Assembly (NCBI GenBank): GCA_902593795.1
Contig: CACJJR010000004.1
Coordinates: 1 to 47,085, forward strand
From: an uncultured Candidatus Actinomarina sp.
Lineage (GTDB): Bacteria > Actinomycetota > Acidimicrobiia > Actinomarinales > Actinomarinaceae
Length of the DNA: 47,085 nucleotides
Direction of reading: 5' to 3'
The notes under the pieces are model-generated. The model had not been told where the DNA came from. It searched no databases and worked only from the letters and a program-made list of their open reading frames with translations. Of the stretch, positions 23,653 through 31,760 are shown piece by piece; the stretch's first letter is position 1, and each line of letters opens with the position of its first letter. Position numbers and translations under genes: made by a program.

Positions 23653-25047
23653 TTAAAAGTTATTTAGTTGGCTACTTATAGAATTTAATAAATCTATATT
23701 TTGTGACAAAACAATTCTTATATGACTTTGATCTTTTGAAATCCAAAAATTTGTATCCCCTGTGAAAAGATTTCCACCTACCAAAGAATCTCCAACGACA
23801 AATCTAGATTGCGCCTCAGCCCACAATATAAAAGTATCGTAAATTTCTTGAAGTTCTGTTGAATTATCTCCAGAAAGTTTTAAAGTCATTAATAATTCAC
23901 CAGAGTCATTAACGTAATCCTTCCACGAGCCCCCGCCTATTCCAACCGCAGCATTTATAGCGTTCTTTTGACCAATCTTGTCTTGCATTAAATAAACTAA
24001 ATCCAATGCCCCAACACTGCCTTCATCTATCAACGTAAATCCATCTACTTCAATAGAATCAATTACTAATTCTTCATATCTCTCATCAGTAAAGAATTTA
24101 TCTGGTGCATAAATTTGTTCAGAAGTTGGTAAGGTATTTAAACCATTATCAACATATCCATACAAAACTGTATTTAGGGCTTCCATTTTCCCTTTTTTAA
24201 GAATCTGCTTAGCAAGTAGCGGACCGAAATTATAATAAAGCTCTGCTGGAATATAGAAATAAGATGGAAGACTGACTCTACAAGTAATATTTGGAATTTG
24301 AGAGTTGAATGTCTGCCTATCATATTCATCAAAAGCACCTGTCCATTTACCTTCTACATAATCAGCCTGAGCTTCTATTAGTGCTACAAACCCTGGATAA
24401 TAAGTAAAATCATCCAGATCATCCATTTCCTGATACCATTTATCAGCTTCAAAATGCTGTCCTTGAAGAGAGTGGACTAATTCATGAACTACAACACTTT
24501 GCTCATATAAATTAAGTTTTCTTTGTTTTTTCTTAATTGGTACTCGAAGTATTTTATCTAACAAGTTGTAAGAACCAGCAGAAAAACATCTTTGAAATTC
24601 AACTTGAAGGTTAAGCAGTTCATCAGGAGACAAATTATTCAAACCCCACATATTTTCAGAGAGAACTGCTCTCTCCCATTCATCCTCTTCATAATCTTCT
24701 TCAAAATTATCCATATATGATAAAGCATTGTATTCCTGATAATTATTGAGAGAATAAAAATGGTATTCAGGATTATCGATAAACTCTAAACCAACCCACT
24801 TTTCAACAAACTTCATTAACTCAAGTATCTGTTCTTGCATTTCAACTGGTGGTTCAACAAGTTCTAAGCCAAACTCATCCAAAGCAAAAGGCTCTTCTAT
24901 AACTGTTGTACTAGTAGTTGAAGTTGTAGTTGTATCATCAGTTTGAACCTCTAGCGGAGATTCCTCCACAATATCATTTGCTACTGGTTCAGCAGAAGAG
25001 CAGGAGACTAAAAGTAAAACTAGGAAAGTTAATAAAAATTTTTTCAT
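23653..25047 (-). CDS. Lipoprotein with HExxH zinc protease-like domain
   Basis: The protein has 464 residues. A lipobox LVSC puts the lipidated Cys at residue 16, and a Thr/Ser-rich linker (TDDTTTTSTTSTT) follows. Residues about 70-330 contain VVHELVHSLQGQHF with His188, Glu189 and His192, and then ALIEAQADYVEG with Glu225, the spacing of a gluzincin-like site. Similar HExxH plus EGDA-type lipoproteins are common in Actinobacteria and have no assigned substrate. It would be held at the outer face of the membrane. It is divergent from mscL across a 52-bp gap. Confidence 0.8.
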   Translation of the reverse strand: MKKFLLTFLVLLLVSCSSAEPVANDIVEESPLEVQTDDTTTTSTTSTTVIEEPFALDEFGLELVEPPVEMQEQILELMKFVEKWVGLEFIDNPEYHFYSLNNYQEYNALSYMDNFEEDYEEDEWERAVLSENMWGLNNLSPDELLNLQVEFQRCFSAGSYNLLDKILRVPIKKKQRKLNLYEQSVVVHELVHSLQGQHFEADKWYQEMDDLDDFTYYPGFVALIEAQADYVEGKWTGAFDEYDRQTFNSQIPNITCRVSLPSYFYIPAELYYNFGPLLAKQILKKGKMEALNTVLYGYVDNGLNTLPTSEQIYAPDKFFTDERYEELVIDSIEVDGFTLIDEGSVGALDLVYLMQDKIGQKNAINAAVGIGGGSWKDYVNDSGELLMTLKLSGDNSTELQEIYDTFILWAEAQSRFVVGDSLVGGNLFTGDTNFWISKDQSHIRIVLSQNIDLLNSISSQLNNF

Positions 25048-25099
25048 AGGTCCTCAGATTACATGTATTCTATTATTTATAAAAACAATAGGAGGAAAA

Positions 25100-25504
25100 T
25101 TGATAAAAGAATTTAGAAACTTTATCAATCGAGGGAATGTTGTTGAACTTGGTGTAGCGTTTGTAATGGGTGCTTCCTTCAAGTCTCTCGTTGATGTCTT
25201 TACTAAAAAATTGATTGAACCATTAATTGGGTTAGTTATAAATTTACCAAATCTTGATAATTTAGGATTATTTGGTGATGTAGATCCTGTGTCAGGTTTG
25301 CAATCGGGTAGCTTTGGTGCTTTTTTAGGTGAAATAATAAATTACACCATTATTGCATTTGTTATGTTTTTAGTAATAAAAGCTTATAATCATTTTGAAG
25401 AGATGGTTGACGACGAAGAAGATGAAACTGTTGTTGCATCTGAATCAAAAGAAGTTCAATTACTTAAAGAGATTAGAGACGGAATTAATAAAATAAGCAA
25501 ATAG
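25100..25504 (+). CDS. mscL: Large-conductance mechanosensitive channel
   Basis: A pentameric channel that opens under high membrane tension and releases solutes during hypo-osmotic shock. The protein has 134 residues: an amphipathic N-terminal helix (MIKEFRNFINRGNVVELGVAFVMGASF), TM1 running into VDVFTKKLIEPLIG, a periplasm-like loop, TM2 (about 78-100) and a charged C-terminal helix bundle. The start is a TTG with a strong AGGAGG 5 bases upstream, which settles the start. The ABC exporter begins 10 bp downstream, so both may be one transcript. Confidence 0.97.
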   Translation: MIKEFRNFINRGNVVELGVAFVMGASFKSLVDVFTKKLIEPLIGLVINLPNLDNLGLFGDVDPVSGLQSGSFGAFLGEIINYTIIAFVMFLVIKAYNHFEEMVDDEEDETVVASESKEVQLLKEIRDGINKISK

Positions 25505-25514
25505 ATAAATATTT

Positions 25515-27278
25515 ATGAAAGAAAACAATTTAAAAGATCTATTCAACTACGCGCTAGAGCAAGGCACCAAAGTACGCAGAGGAATAATTTATTCAATACT
25601 TAATAAATTATTTGATTTAGCTCCTCCTGTTTTAATAGGTGTCGCTATAGATATAGTCGTAGAAGGATCTGATTCATTTATTGGAAACCTTGGATATGCC
25701 GATAGACGTCAGCAATTAATAATACTTGCAATTGTAACTTTCATAATTTGGGGTCTCGAATCATCATTTGACTACATTGCTGCTGTTACGTGGAGAAATA
25801 TTTCTCAAGATATAGAACACTCCTTAAGAACTGATACTTTTAATAATGTTCTTGGACTTGATTTAGCTTTTTTTGAAAATAAATCTTCAGGAAGGTTAAT
25901 GGCAATTTTAAACGATGATGTTAACCAACTAGAGACTTTCCTAGACAATGGTGCAAATAGGCTTGTCCAAACTGCTACTACAGTAGTTGTTATCGGTGGA
26001 ACATTTTTATACATCTCACCATTAGTGGCAGTGTTTGCTTTTATTCCTATTCCAATAATTATTTTTGGATCACTCAAATTTACAAGTAGGATTGCGGAAC
26101 GATACAGCAAAATTCGTAATGACATTGAAAATCTAAATGCAAATTTATCAAACTCAATCACAGGAATACTTACAGTCAAGAGTTTCAATAGAGAAAGAAA
26201 AGAAAGTGAGAGAATTACAACATCCTCAAGAGAAGTTAAGAGTGCAAATTACCATGCAATAAAACTTTCAGCGGCATTTATTCCAATAATTCGAATAGCA
26301 ATATTATTTGGATTTACAGCAACGCTTCTAATTGGTGGTTTTTTAGCATTAGATGGAGAAATTAAAGTAGCAACATATTCTGTAATGTTATTTATTACTC
26401 AAAGATTATTATGGCCCCTAACTGAACTTGGCATCATATTTGACGCATATCAAAAAGCAATGGCATCATTTAGGCGTATAGTAAATTTAAAAAATACCAA
26501 AGCAACAATTGAAAATGGTTCAAATAAATTAGTAAATTTCAATGATAAAATTCAAATTTCTAATTTAAATTTCGAATATGTTCAAAATTTTCCAGTATTA
26601 AATGATATTTCTATAGACATTAAAAAAGGTGAGACATCGGCAATTGTTGGAAGTACTGGTTCTGGTAAATCTACATTAATAAAATTACTTTTGAGGTTAT
26701 ATGATTCTACATCTGGAGAAATAATATTTGATAATGATGACATTAAAGATTTAGAAATTGATAGTTTACGAAATAAAATTGGCTTAGTAAGTCAAGATAT
26801 TTTCTTATTTGAAGGAACTGTGTTTGAAAATATTGCCTATGGAAATCTTAATGCATCTGATGAAGAAGTTTGGGAGGCCGCAAGACTATCGGAATCAGAT
26901 AAGTTTATAAATTTATTACCAAATAAAGAAAAAACAATTGTAGGAGAAAGAGGCCAAAAACTATCCGGTGGTCAGAGACAAAGGATTTCAATAGCTAGAG
27001 CTATATTGAAAAACCCTGAGATATTAATTTTGGATGAAGCAACCTCTGCAGTGGATAATGAAACAGAAGCAGCAATACAAAGATCTATAAATACACTTAA
27101 AAAAGGAAGAACTGTAATTGCAATAGCTCATCGTTTGTCCACCATTAGGAATGCAGAAATTATCTATGTACTAGAAGAAGGCAGAATTGTGGAATCAGGA
27201 AATCACGAAAGTCTATTAGACATCAAAGGAGTTTACTCAAAATTATGGTCTGTTCAAACAGGTGAAAAAATTAGCTAA
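25515..27278 (+). CDS. ABC transporter, fused permease and ATPase (exporter type)
   Basis: The protein has 587 residues: an N-terminal type IV ABC exporter domain with six membrane helices (about 15-320), then a nucleotide-binding domain. Walker A GSTGSGKST lies near 379, the signature LSGGQRQR near 482, Walker B ILILDEATSA near 503, and the H-loop is in AIAHRLSTI. It would work as a homodimer, or as a heterodimer if a partner lies elsewhere. The substrate (lipid, drug or peptide) cannot be told from sequence. The last 8 bp overlap the convergent lhgO gene. Confidence 0.93.
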   Translation: MKENNLKDLFNYALEQGTKVRRGIIYSILNKLFDLAPPVLIGVAIDIVVEGSDSFIGNLGYADRRQQLIILAIVTFIIWGLESSFDYIAAVTWRNISQDIEHSLRTDTFNNVLGLDLAFFENKSSGRLMAILNDDVNQLETFLDNGANRLVQTATTVVVIGGTFLYISPLVAVFAFIPIPIIIFGSLKFTSRIAERYSKIRNDIENLNANLSNSITGILTVKSFNRERKESERITTSSREVKSANYHAIKLSAAFIPIIRIAILFGFTATLLIGGFLALDGEIKVATYSVMLFITQRLLWPLTELGIIFDAYQKAMASFRRIVNLKNTKATIENGSNKLVNFNDKIQISNLNFEYVQNFPVLNDISIDIKKGETSAIVGSTGSGKSTLIKLLLRLYDSTSGEIIFDNDDIKDLEIDSLRNKIGLVSQDIFLFEGTVFENIAYGNLNASDEEVWEAARLSESDKFINLLPNKEKTIVGERGQKLSGGQRQRISIARAILKNPEILILDEATSAVDNETEAAIQRSINTLKKGRTVIAIAHRLSTIRNAEIIYVLEEGRIVESGNHESLLDIKGVYSKLWSVQTGEKIS

Positions 27279-28449
27279 CCTTTGCAGCGATGTATTCACC
27301 AATAGCTAAAGATGCTGTAGCAGCAGGACTAGGTGCATTTAAAACATGCAGTGAATTATTACCATCTGCAAATACAAAGTCATCAATTAAATCACCATTA
27401 GAACTTACTGCTTGAGCTCTAACTCCAGCTACTCTTGGCTTTAAATCACTAAGACGAACATCTGGAATATAATTTAATATTTCTTTTAAAAATACTCTTT
27501 TATTTAAAGATCTATACATTTCTGAAACTCCAGTTCCTAAGTACTGCTTACCTAGTTTCCACATTCCTTTGTAAGATATTGTTTTCATGAATTCAGTGAC
27601 ATTAATATTACTCCACTTATATCCCTCTTTTGCAAAGGCCAAGACAGCATTTGGCCCTGCTTCAATTTGACCATCCACTGTTTTAGTAAGATGTATACCT
27701 AGAAAAGGAAGATTGGGATCGCTGATTGGATAAATCATATTATTTACCAAGTATGCTTTTTCTTGACTCAGTACATAATATTCCCCTCTAAAAGGAATGA
27801 TTCTTAAATCTGGCTTGATATTATCTAATTCTGCAACAGTATCAGAAAATAAACCTGCACAGTTAATTAGAAACTCTGATTTAAAAGTTTCCTTATCGCT
27901 CGTAAGAACTTTTAGATTATTTTCTGTATTTATAGTTTTTATTTTTTGAAAATATTTAATTGTTCCACCAAGAGATAGAAATTTTTTTGCAATCATTTCA
28001 CTAACTACTTTATAATCAACTACCCCAGCTTGAGGGACATACAAAGCTGATTGAAATTTACAACTTGGCTCAAAACTTAAAATTTCATTTCTTTCTAAAA
28101 CTCTCACACCATCCATATTTAACTCTTCTGCTCTTTTATTTAATGTAATAATTTTTTCTATGTCATTATCAACGACGATTTTTCCTTCAATTCTATGGGG
28201 AATGTTTTCATTGTTCATCAAATCAATTAATAACTCTCTACCTCTTATGCAAAGATCAGATTTAAATGACTGTGGTTTGTAATAAATTCCAGAATGAATA
28301 ACTCCTGAATTTCTGCCTGACTGGTGTAATCCTGGTGACTTTTCTTTGTCCAAGACAAGAACCTTTTTACCTTTTTCTTGTAATTTAAGTGCAGTAGACA
28401 AGCCAACTATTCCTGCTCCAACAACTGCGACGTCATATATTGTATTCAT
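27271..28449 (-). CDS. lhgO: L-2-hydroxyglutarate oxidase
   Basis: An FAD enzyme that oxidises L-2-hydroxyglutarate to 2-oxoglutarate, a repair or catabolic step. The protein has 392 residues. The FAD motif VVGAGIVGLSTALKLQEKG is at the N-terminus. SGRNSGVIHSGIYY is characteristic of the LhgO family, and GPNAVLAFAKEGY and PRVAGVRAQ fit as well. The ATG directly follows the CCA end of tmRNA (28450) with no intervening base. There is therefore no separate leader, and maturation of the tmRNA 3' end would release a leaderless mRNA. Substrate assignment rests on family resemblance. Confidence 0.93.
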   Translation of the reverse strand: MNTIYDVAVVGAGIVGLSTALKLQEKGKKVLVLDKEKSPGLHQSGRNSGVIHSGIYYKPQSFKSDLCIRGRELLIDLMNNENIPHRIEGKIVVDNDIEKIITLNKRAEELNMDGVRVLERNEILSFEPSCKFQSALYVPQAGVVDYKVVSEMIAKKFLSLGGTIKYFQKIKTINTENNLKVLTSDKETFKSEFLINCAGLFSDTVAELDNIKPDLRIIPFRGEYYVLSQEKAYLVNNMIYPISDPNLPFLGIHLTKTVDGQIEAGPNAVLAFAKEGYKWSNINVTEFMKTISYKGMWKLGKQYLGTGVSEMYRSLNKRVFLKEILNYIPDVRLSDLKPRVAGVRAQAVSSNGDLIDDFVFADGNNSLHVLNAPSPAATASLAIGEYIAAKVS

Positions 28450-28785
28450 TGGTGGAGGTGCGGGGAGTCGAACCCCGGTCCTTCCAAGCTATCTAACAGC
28501 TTCTCCGAGTGCATCCGATGAAATACAATCAGGCTAGTCATCGGAACCTATGGCCTGAAAGGTTTACCTAAATCTTAGTAGTTAGTCGGTATCCTAACTA
28601 AGCATCCCACATTTCGACGCCATTACTATCCGAGGTGGGAGCCCCGATAGGTGACGAGCAGCTTATGCTGCTAAAGCCAACTTAGGTTTGGCAGTTATAT
28701 TGTTTTCCTACGTTTTTTACGAGGCCCTAGGACCCTCGACTCGCTACTGAGAGACTCACTTCAAAGTCGAAGCCAGTTCACCCCC
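28450..28785 (-). ncRNA. ssrA: Transfer-messenger RNA (tmRNA)
   Basis: One-piece tmRNA of about 336 nt. The 5' end GGGGGTG pairs with CACCTCC next to the encoded ACCA end, and GGCTTCGAC follows at the 5' side. The 3' T-arm has GGTTCGACTCC. The tag frame ends in AKPKLALAA then TAA (28692..28663). Extending upstream to the first in-frame stop gives a 14-codon tag, ENNITAKPKLALAA; the exact resume codon is inferred. Its partner smpB is at 35986-36417. The 3' end abuts lhgO. Confidence 0.96.
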
Positions 28786-28806
28786 ATATTTTTTTTTAGC
28801 CCTAAA

Positions 28807-28812
28807 ATTATA
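28807..28812 (-). promoter_or_regulatory. -10 box of the tmRNA promoter
   Basis: TATAAT on the minus strand, 21 bp before the mature tmRNA 5' end. It implies a short 5' leader that includes a run of A. No good -35 is seen. The same 50-bp gap holds a plus-strand TACAAT (28822-28827) nine bases before the next ATG, so two divergent promoters overlap. Confidence 0.5.
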
Positions 28813-28836
28813 CTTTAGAATTACAATATTAGAAAT

Positions 28837-29481
28837 ATGAAAATTAATAACAATAGTTTTGGATTAAATGAAAAATTGTCAGTTTTTATTGATTCATCCG
28901 ATAATGATGGGTTAATATTTATCCCCAAAAATATTCAACTCACAGCTGAGGTAGAGAATTATTATGGCAAAATAACGATAAATAGTATTGCTATTTCTCC
29001 ATTAGAAAGTGAATTTCAAATTAATAAAGTTAGTGTAGAAAACAATATCCCAAATCTTGACATTAAATTATTGGATCGATATATTTATAAAGTTTTATCA
29101 GATAAAGCAGGTCTAGCCTACTCACCGTACACATACTTTCCTGAATATGATTTTACTGTTTTTGAAAAAGGAAGAAGGCCCTCAAACTTAGACTGGGCAA
29201 TGTTTTCCTCACTTTATGTATTCAGCTGTAACGTACTGCCTGTTTCAATTAAGGTTGAGCTTTCTTTAGCAAAATTTTTAAGAATCTCAGAGGATAATTT
29301 TAAAAGATTTATAAAAAAAATACCTCAAGACTTATTCAGAAAATCTGGTCATATTGATTCTAGAGGTGGAGATATATCTTTAAATGCTGAAAATTTAATA
29401 AAAGAATATCTCGGAGTCGACGAAAATACATTTGAAAGTAATCCATTTTTAAAATTTTATTCAGAAGTAGATTTTGCCTGA
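28837..29481 (+). CDS. Uncharacterised protein
   Basis: The protein has 214 residues and no signal peptide or membrane helix. I do not recognise the family. The N-terminal third looks beta-rich (LSVFIDSSDNDGLIFIPKNIQL, ITINSIAIS). The middle has aromatic-rich loops (AYSPYTYFPEYDFTVF), and the C-terminal part is helical with charged segments (RISEDNFKRFIKKIPQDLF). Base composition and codon use look like the neighbours. A TACAAT box nine bases before the ATG suggests a leaderless transcript. It is divergent from tmRNA and overlaps the PPOX gene by 25 bp at its 3' end, where the stop is TGA. Confidence 0.7.
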   Translation: MKINNNSFGLNEKLSVFIDSSDNDGLIFIPKNIQLTAEVENYYGKITINSIAISPLESEFQINKVSVENNIPNLDIKLLDRYIYKVLSDKAGLAYSPYTYFPEYDFTVFEKGRRPSNLDWAMFSSLYVFSCNVLPVSIKVELSLAKFLRISEDNFKRFIKKIPQDLFRKSGHIDSRGGDISLNAENLIKEYLGVDENTFESNPFLKFYSEVDFA

Positions 29482-29897
29482 GGCCTAAGCATTGAATTAA
29501 TTTTTTCTGGTTTAATTCTCCATAGTTCTCTACTTTTAATTTTTTCATAATTCCATTCCTCACCAAGTTCTCTTCTGTATGGCTTACCGGTATATCTAAG
29601 AGAAAGTTTATCAATGTGTGAATCAGCTGAATGATCTGACAAAATTTCTACAACAACTCCTCGAATTTCCCAACTTGAATACATTGCTGTTGGATGAAAC
29701 ACAACTAAAGATATATTTGAGTTACTTCTTATGTTTTCTGTTTTTTTTCTTTCTTTTTCCGTATTAATTATTAAATAATCATTGTCATAATCAATCCACA
29801 TAAGGTGAGTCTGTATTTCATCATCGTTTAAATGTGTTGAAATAGCACAGAAAGCGTTGTTATCAATTGATTCTTTAAGTTCATTTGAAAGTTGCAT
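29457..29897 (-). CDS. Pyridoxamine 5'-phosphate oxidase-fold protein (FMN or F420 type)
   Basis: The protein has 146 residues and forms a single split-barrel domain. The motifs AFCAISTHLNDDEIQTHLMWIDYDNDYLIINTEKERKKTENIRSN, read in pieces, follow the actinobacterial PPOX class, in which many members bind F420. WEIRGVVVEILSD and RYTGKPY are also typical. The reaction is unknown; reduction of a cofactor-like or xenobiotic substrate is usual. It is divergent from the AhpD-like gene across 30 bp, and its end overlaps the uncharacterised gene. Confidence 0.85.
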   Translation of the reverse strand: MQLSNELKESIDNNAFCAISTHLNDDEIQTHLMWIDYDNDYLIINTEKERKKTENIRSNSNISLVVFHPTAMYSSWEIRGVVVEILSDHSADSHIDKLSLRYTGKPYRRELGEEWNYEKIKSRELWRIKPEKINSMLRPQAKSTSE

Positions 29898-29927
29898 ACA
29901 TAGTTATTTTAAGTAAAAATTAATAAT

Positions 29928-30488
29928 ATGGCTTTTATTAAATTATTTGATTTTAAAAATTCGAGCGGTCTTTTGAAAAAAGAATATGAGAAAGGCTTGC
30001 GAAGAGCTGGAAGAATATGGAATGTACTAACAATTCAATCACAAACTCCAGAAATACTTAGAGAATCCATGAGGCTTTATAACTCAACTATGTTTGGTAA
30101 TTCAAACATTCCTCGTTTTGATCGTGAATTACTTGCAGTAGTGACTTCAATATCAAATGAATGTGAATACTGAATAAGAGCTCATTTATATGATCTTCGG
30201 TCGGAGACAGACAATCAAAAATTAGTAGACGAAGTTGCTGACAACTGGAAAGAGAGTAGCCTTTCAGAAAAGCAAAAAGCTATTTGTTATTTAGCTGAAA
30301 AATTAACTTTGAGTCCTGGAAAAATTCATGTAAATGATATAAATGAAATAAAAAAGTTTGGATATACCGATAAAGAAATATCAGAGATTGTACAAATTAT
30401 TTCATTTTTTAATTATATAAATAGAGTTGCTGATGGACTTGGTCTAGAACCTGAAGAATTTATTGATTCAAAAGGCTACAAAAAATAA
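29928..30488 (+). CDS. AhpD-like peroxidase-related protein, probable selenoprotein (TGA = Sec)
   Basis: Read through one in-frame TGA (30171-30173), the frame gives 186 residues that match the peroxidase-related branch of the AhpD/carboxymuconolactone decarboxylase family along their whole length. Matching segments are FDRELLAVVTSISNECEY before the TGA, IRAHLYDL directly after it, and IVQIISFFNYINRVADGLG near the end. The family active site is CxYCxxxH. Here residue 79 is Cys, residue 82 is the TGA codon and the His follows in IRAH, so the TGA replaces exactly the second catalytic Cys (CEYU). No other lesion is seen up to the TAA. A small hairpin with a GGTC loop lies 25 bases after the TGA. 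AhpD-like selenoproteins are known from marine bacteria. TGA is an ordinary stop in other genes here. The role is probably thiol or peroxide redox chemistry. The sel genes are not in this window. Confidence 0.82.
30191..30217 (+). promoter_or_regulatory. Candidate bacterial SECIS hairpin
   Basis: TCTTC (30194-30198) pairs with GGAGA (30203-30207) around the loop GGTC, and TGAT with ATCA can form an outer stem. The loop lies 25 bases after the TGA. A GGUC-containing loop also occurs in the E. coli fdhF SECIS bound by SelB. The stem is short and includes one G-T pair, so this is a candidate only. Confidence 0.5.
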
Positions 30489-30529
30489 TTTGCTTTGTTA
30501 GAAGATAATATCCTTTTAACATTAGTTGT

Positions 30530-31672
30530 ATGAATCAAACTTTAAAATCTTCATTACTACTTATCAGTTTGCTTGGTGTAAGTTTTTTTGCTTTTAGGTT
30601 TCTTACTAATTCGTTAAATCAACAGGGTGAAACTACAGTAGTTGAAACTACTTTAGTAACTACAACTACTCAAAAACAAGTAACTACCGAAAACTTTAAG
30701 CCTTTAGAAACAACCTTTGATGATTTTATTGATGACGAGCTGGCTTTGATAACTGATAGTTGTATAAAATTTGGTTCTTGGTTTAGCCTTTCAGAAGAAT
30801 GTCTTAATGAATGGTTTTTGGTTTTAAACAATATAGAAGAAAAAAGTACACTTTATTTGTCTCATTATGATTATGCATTAAATTACTTTTTATCAAATAA
30901 TCAAAGTCTTAACAAAAGTGACCTAAACAACATTCTTGCATCATTAGAAATTGAAACAAAATTAACAATATGGAATGAAAAATTAATTGAAGTCACTAAT
31001 GTATTGAACATAAAAAGTGTTCAAGAAGAAACATCTACAGCTATCTTTCTTGATAGTGCCATTGTGAATAAATCAAAAAATATTGGGACTAGTGATTTAA
31101 ATAGTGGTTGTATTGATTCAAATTTGATTAGTACAGTCTCAGAACAGGAATGGATAGAACCTGAAAATGTAAACTCCAAGGATGATGAAAAATTCAATTA
31201 TGGAATCCGGATTGAGCCCTCATTAGGTCTCGATCCTTTGTGTATTAAAAATCTTTTATTTCTTATATTGAACAATGACTTGGGTTGGAAAAATGTAGCT
31301 AATAAATCATTCCAATTAACAAGTGCTGAGGACTCAGACTATATTTATATATTTGCTTCACCCGATAAAACTGATGAGCTTTGCGCACCTATTGAAACAA
31401 ATAGTATTTATTCATGTCGTAATGAAAATAATATTGTTCTAAATTTTTTCAGATGGCAAGAGGGTGCAGTAGATTTTAAAAATGATATGGAGACTTACAG
31501 AATATATTTAATTAATCATGAAACAGGCCACATTTTAGGCTGGGGTCATGTTGGCTGCCCTAAAGAAGGTGCTGTTGCTCCAGTTATGATGCAGCAAAGT
31601 AAAGGTACCGATGGATGTGTTCCTTATGGATGGCCAGTTTATGAAACTGTAAAAAGTAAATATAACAGATAA
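30530..31672 (+). CDS. Membrane-anchored DUF3152 metzincin-like protease
   Basis: The protein has 380 residues. An N-terminal helix (about 8-25) serves as signal anchor, then a Thr-rich linker (TTVVETTLVTTTTQKQVTT). The C-terminal domain carries NHETGHILGWGHVGCP with zinc ligands His330, His334 and His340 and base Glu331, followed by APVMMQQSKGTDGCVPYGWP. That Met-containing segment and the Cys pair are hallmarks of the actinobacterial DUF3152 family. The middle, about 60-190, is helical and unassigned. It probably acts outside the cell membrane; the substrate is unknown. It starts 41 bp after the AhpD-like gene. Confidence 0.86.
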   Translation: MNQTLKSSLLLISLLGVSFFAFRFLTNSLNQQGETTVVETTLVTTTTQKQVTTENFKPLETTFDDFIDDELALITDSCIKFGSWFSLSEECLNEWFLVLNNIEEKSTLYLSHYDYALNYFLSNNQSLNKSDLNNILASLEIETKLTIWNEKLIEVTNVLNIKSVQEETSTAIFLDSAIVNKSKNIGTSDLNSGCIDSNLISTVSEQEWIEPENVNSKDDEKFNYGIRIEPSLGLDPLCIKNLLFLILNNDLGWKNVANKSFQLTSAEDSDYIYIFASPDKTDELCAPIETNSIYSCRNENNIVLNFFRWQEGAVDFKNDMETYRIYLINHETGHILGWGHVGCPKEGAVAPVMMQQSKGTDGCVPYGWPVYETVKSKYNR

Positions 31673-31760
31673 GAAAAAGTTATTGGTGCCAGCCTAAACA
31701 ACTAATTCGTATCTTTATTATTGTATTTTTTTAAAACTAACACAACAGTTTTTTCATAAA

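Noticed and set aside
29928-30173. AhpD-like gene considered as a truncated gene or pseudogene
   Set aside because: The TGA falls exactly on a catalytic Cys codon and the rest of the frame is intact and family-like, so recoding is the better explanation. A sequencing error remains possible.
31673-31760. Gap between the DUF3152 gene and serA searched for a terminator or small RNA
   Set aside because: AT-rich with no convincing GC hairpin followed by a T run on either strand.
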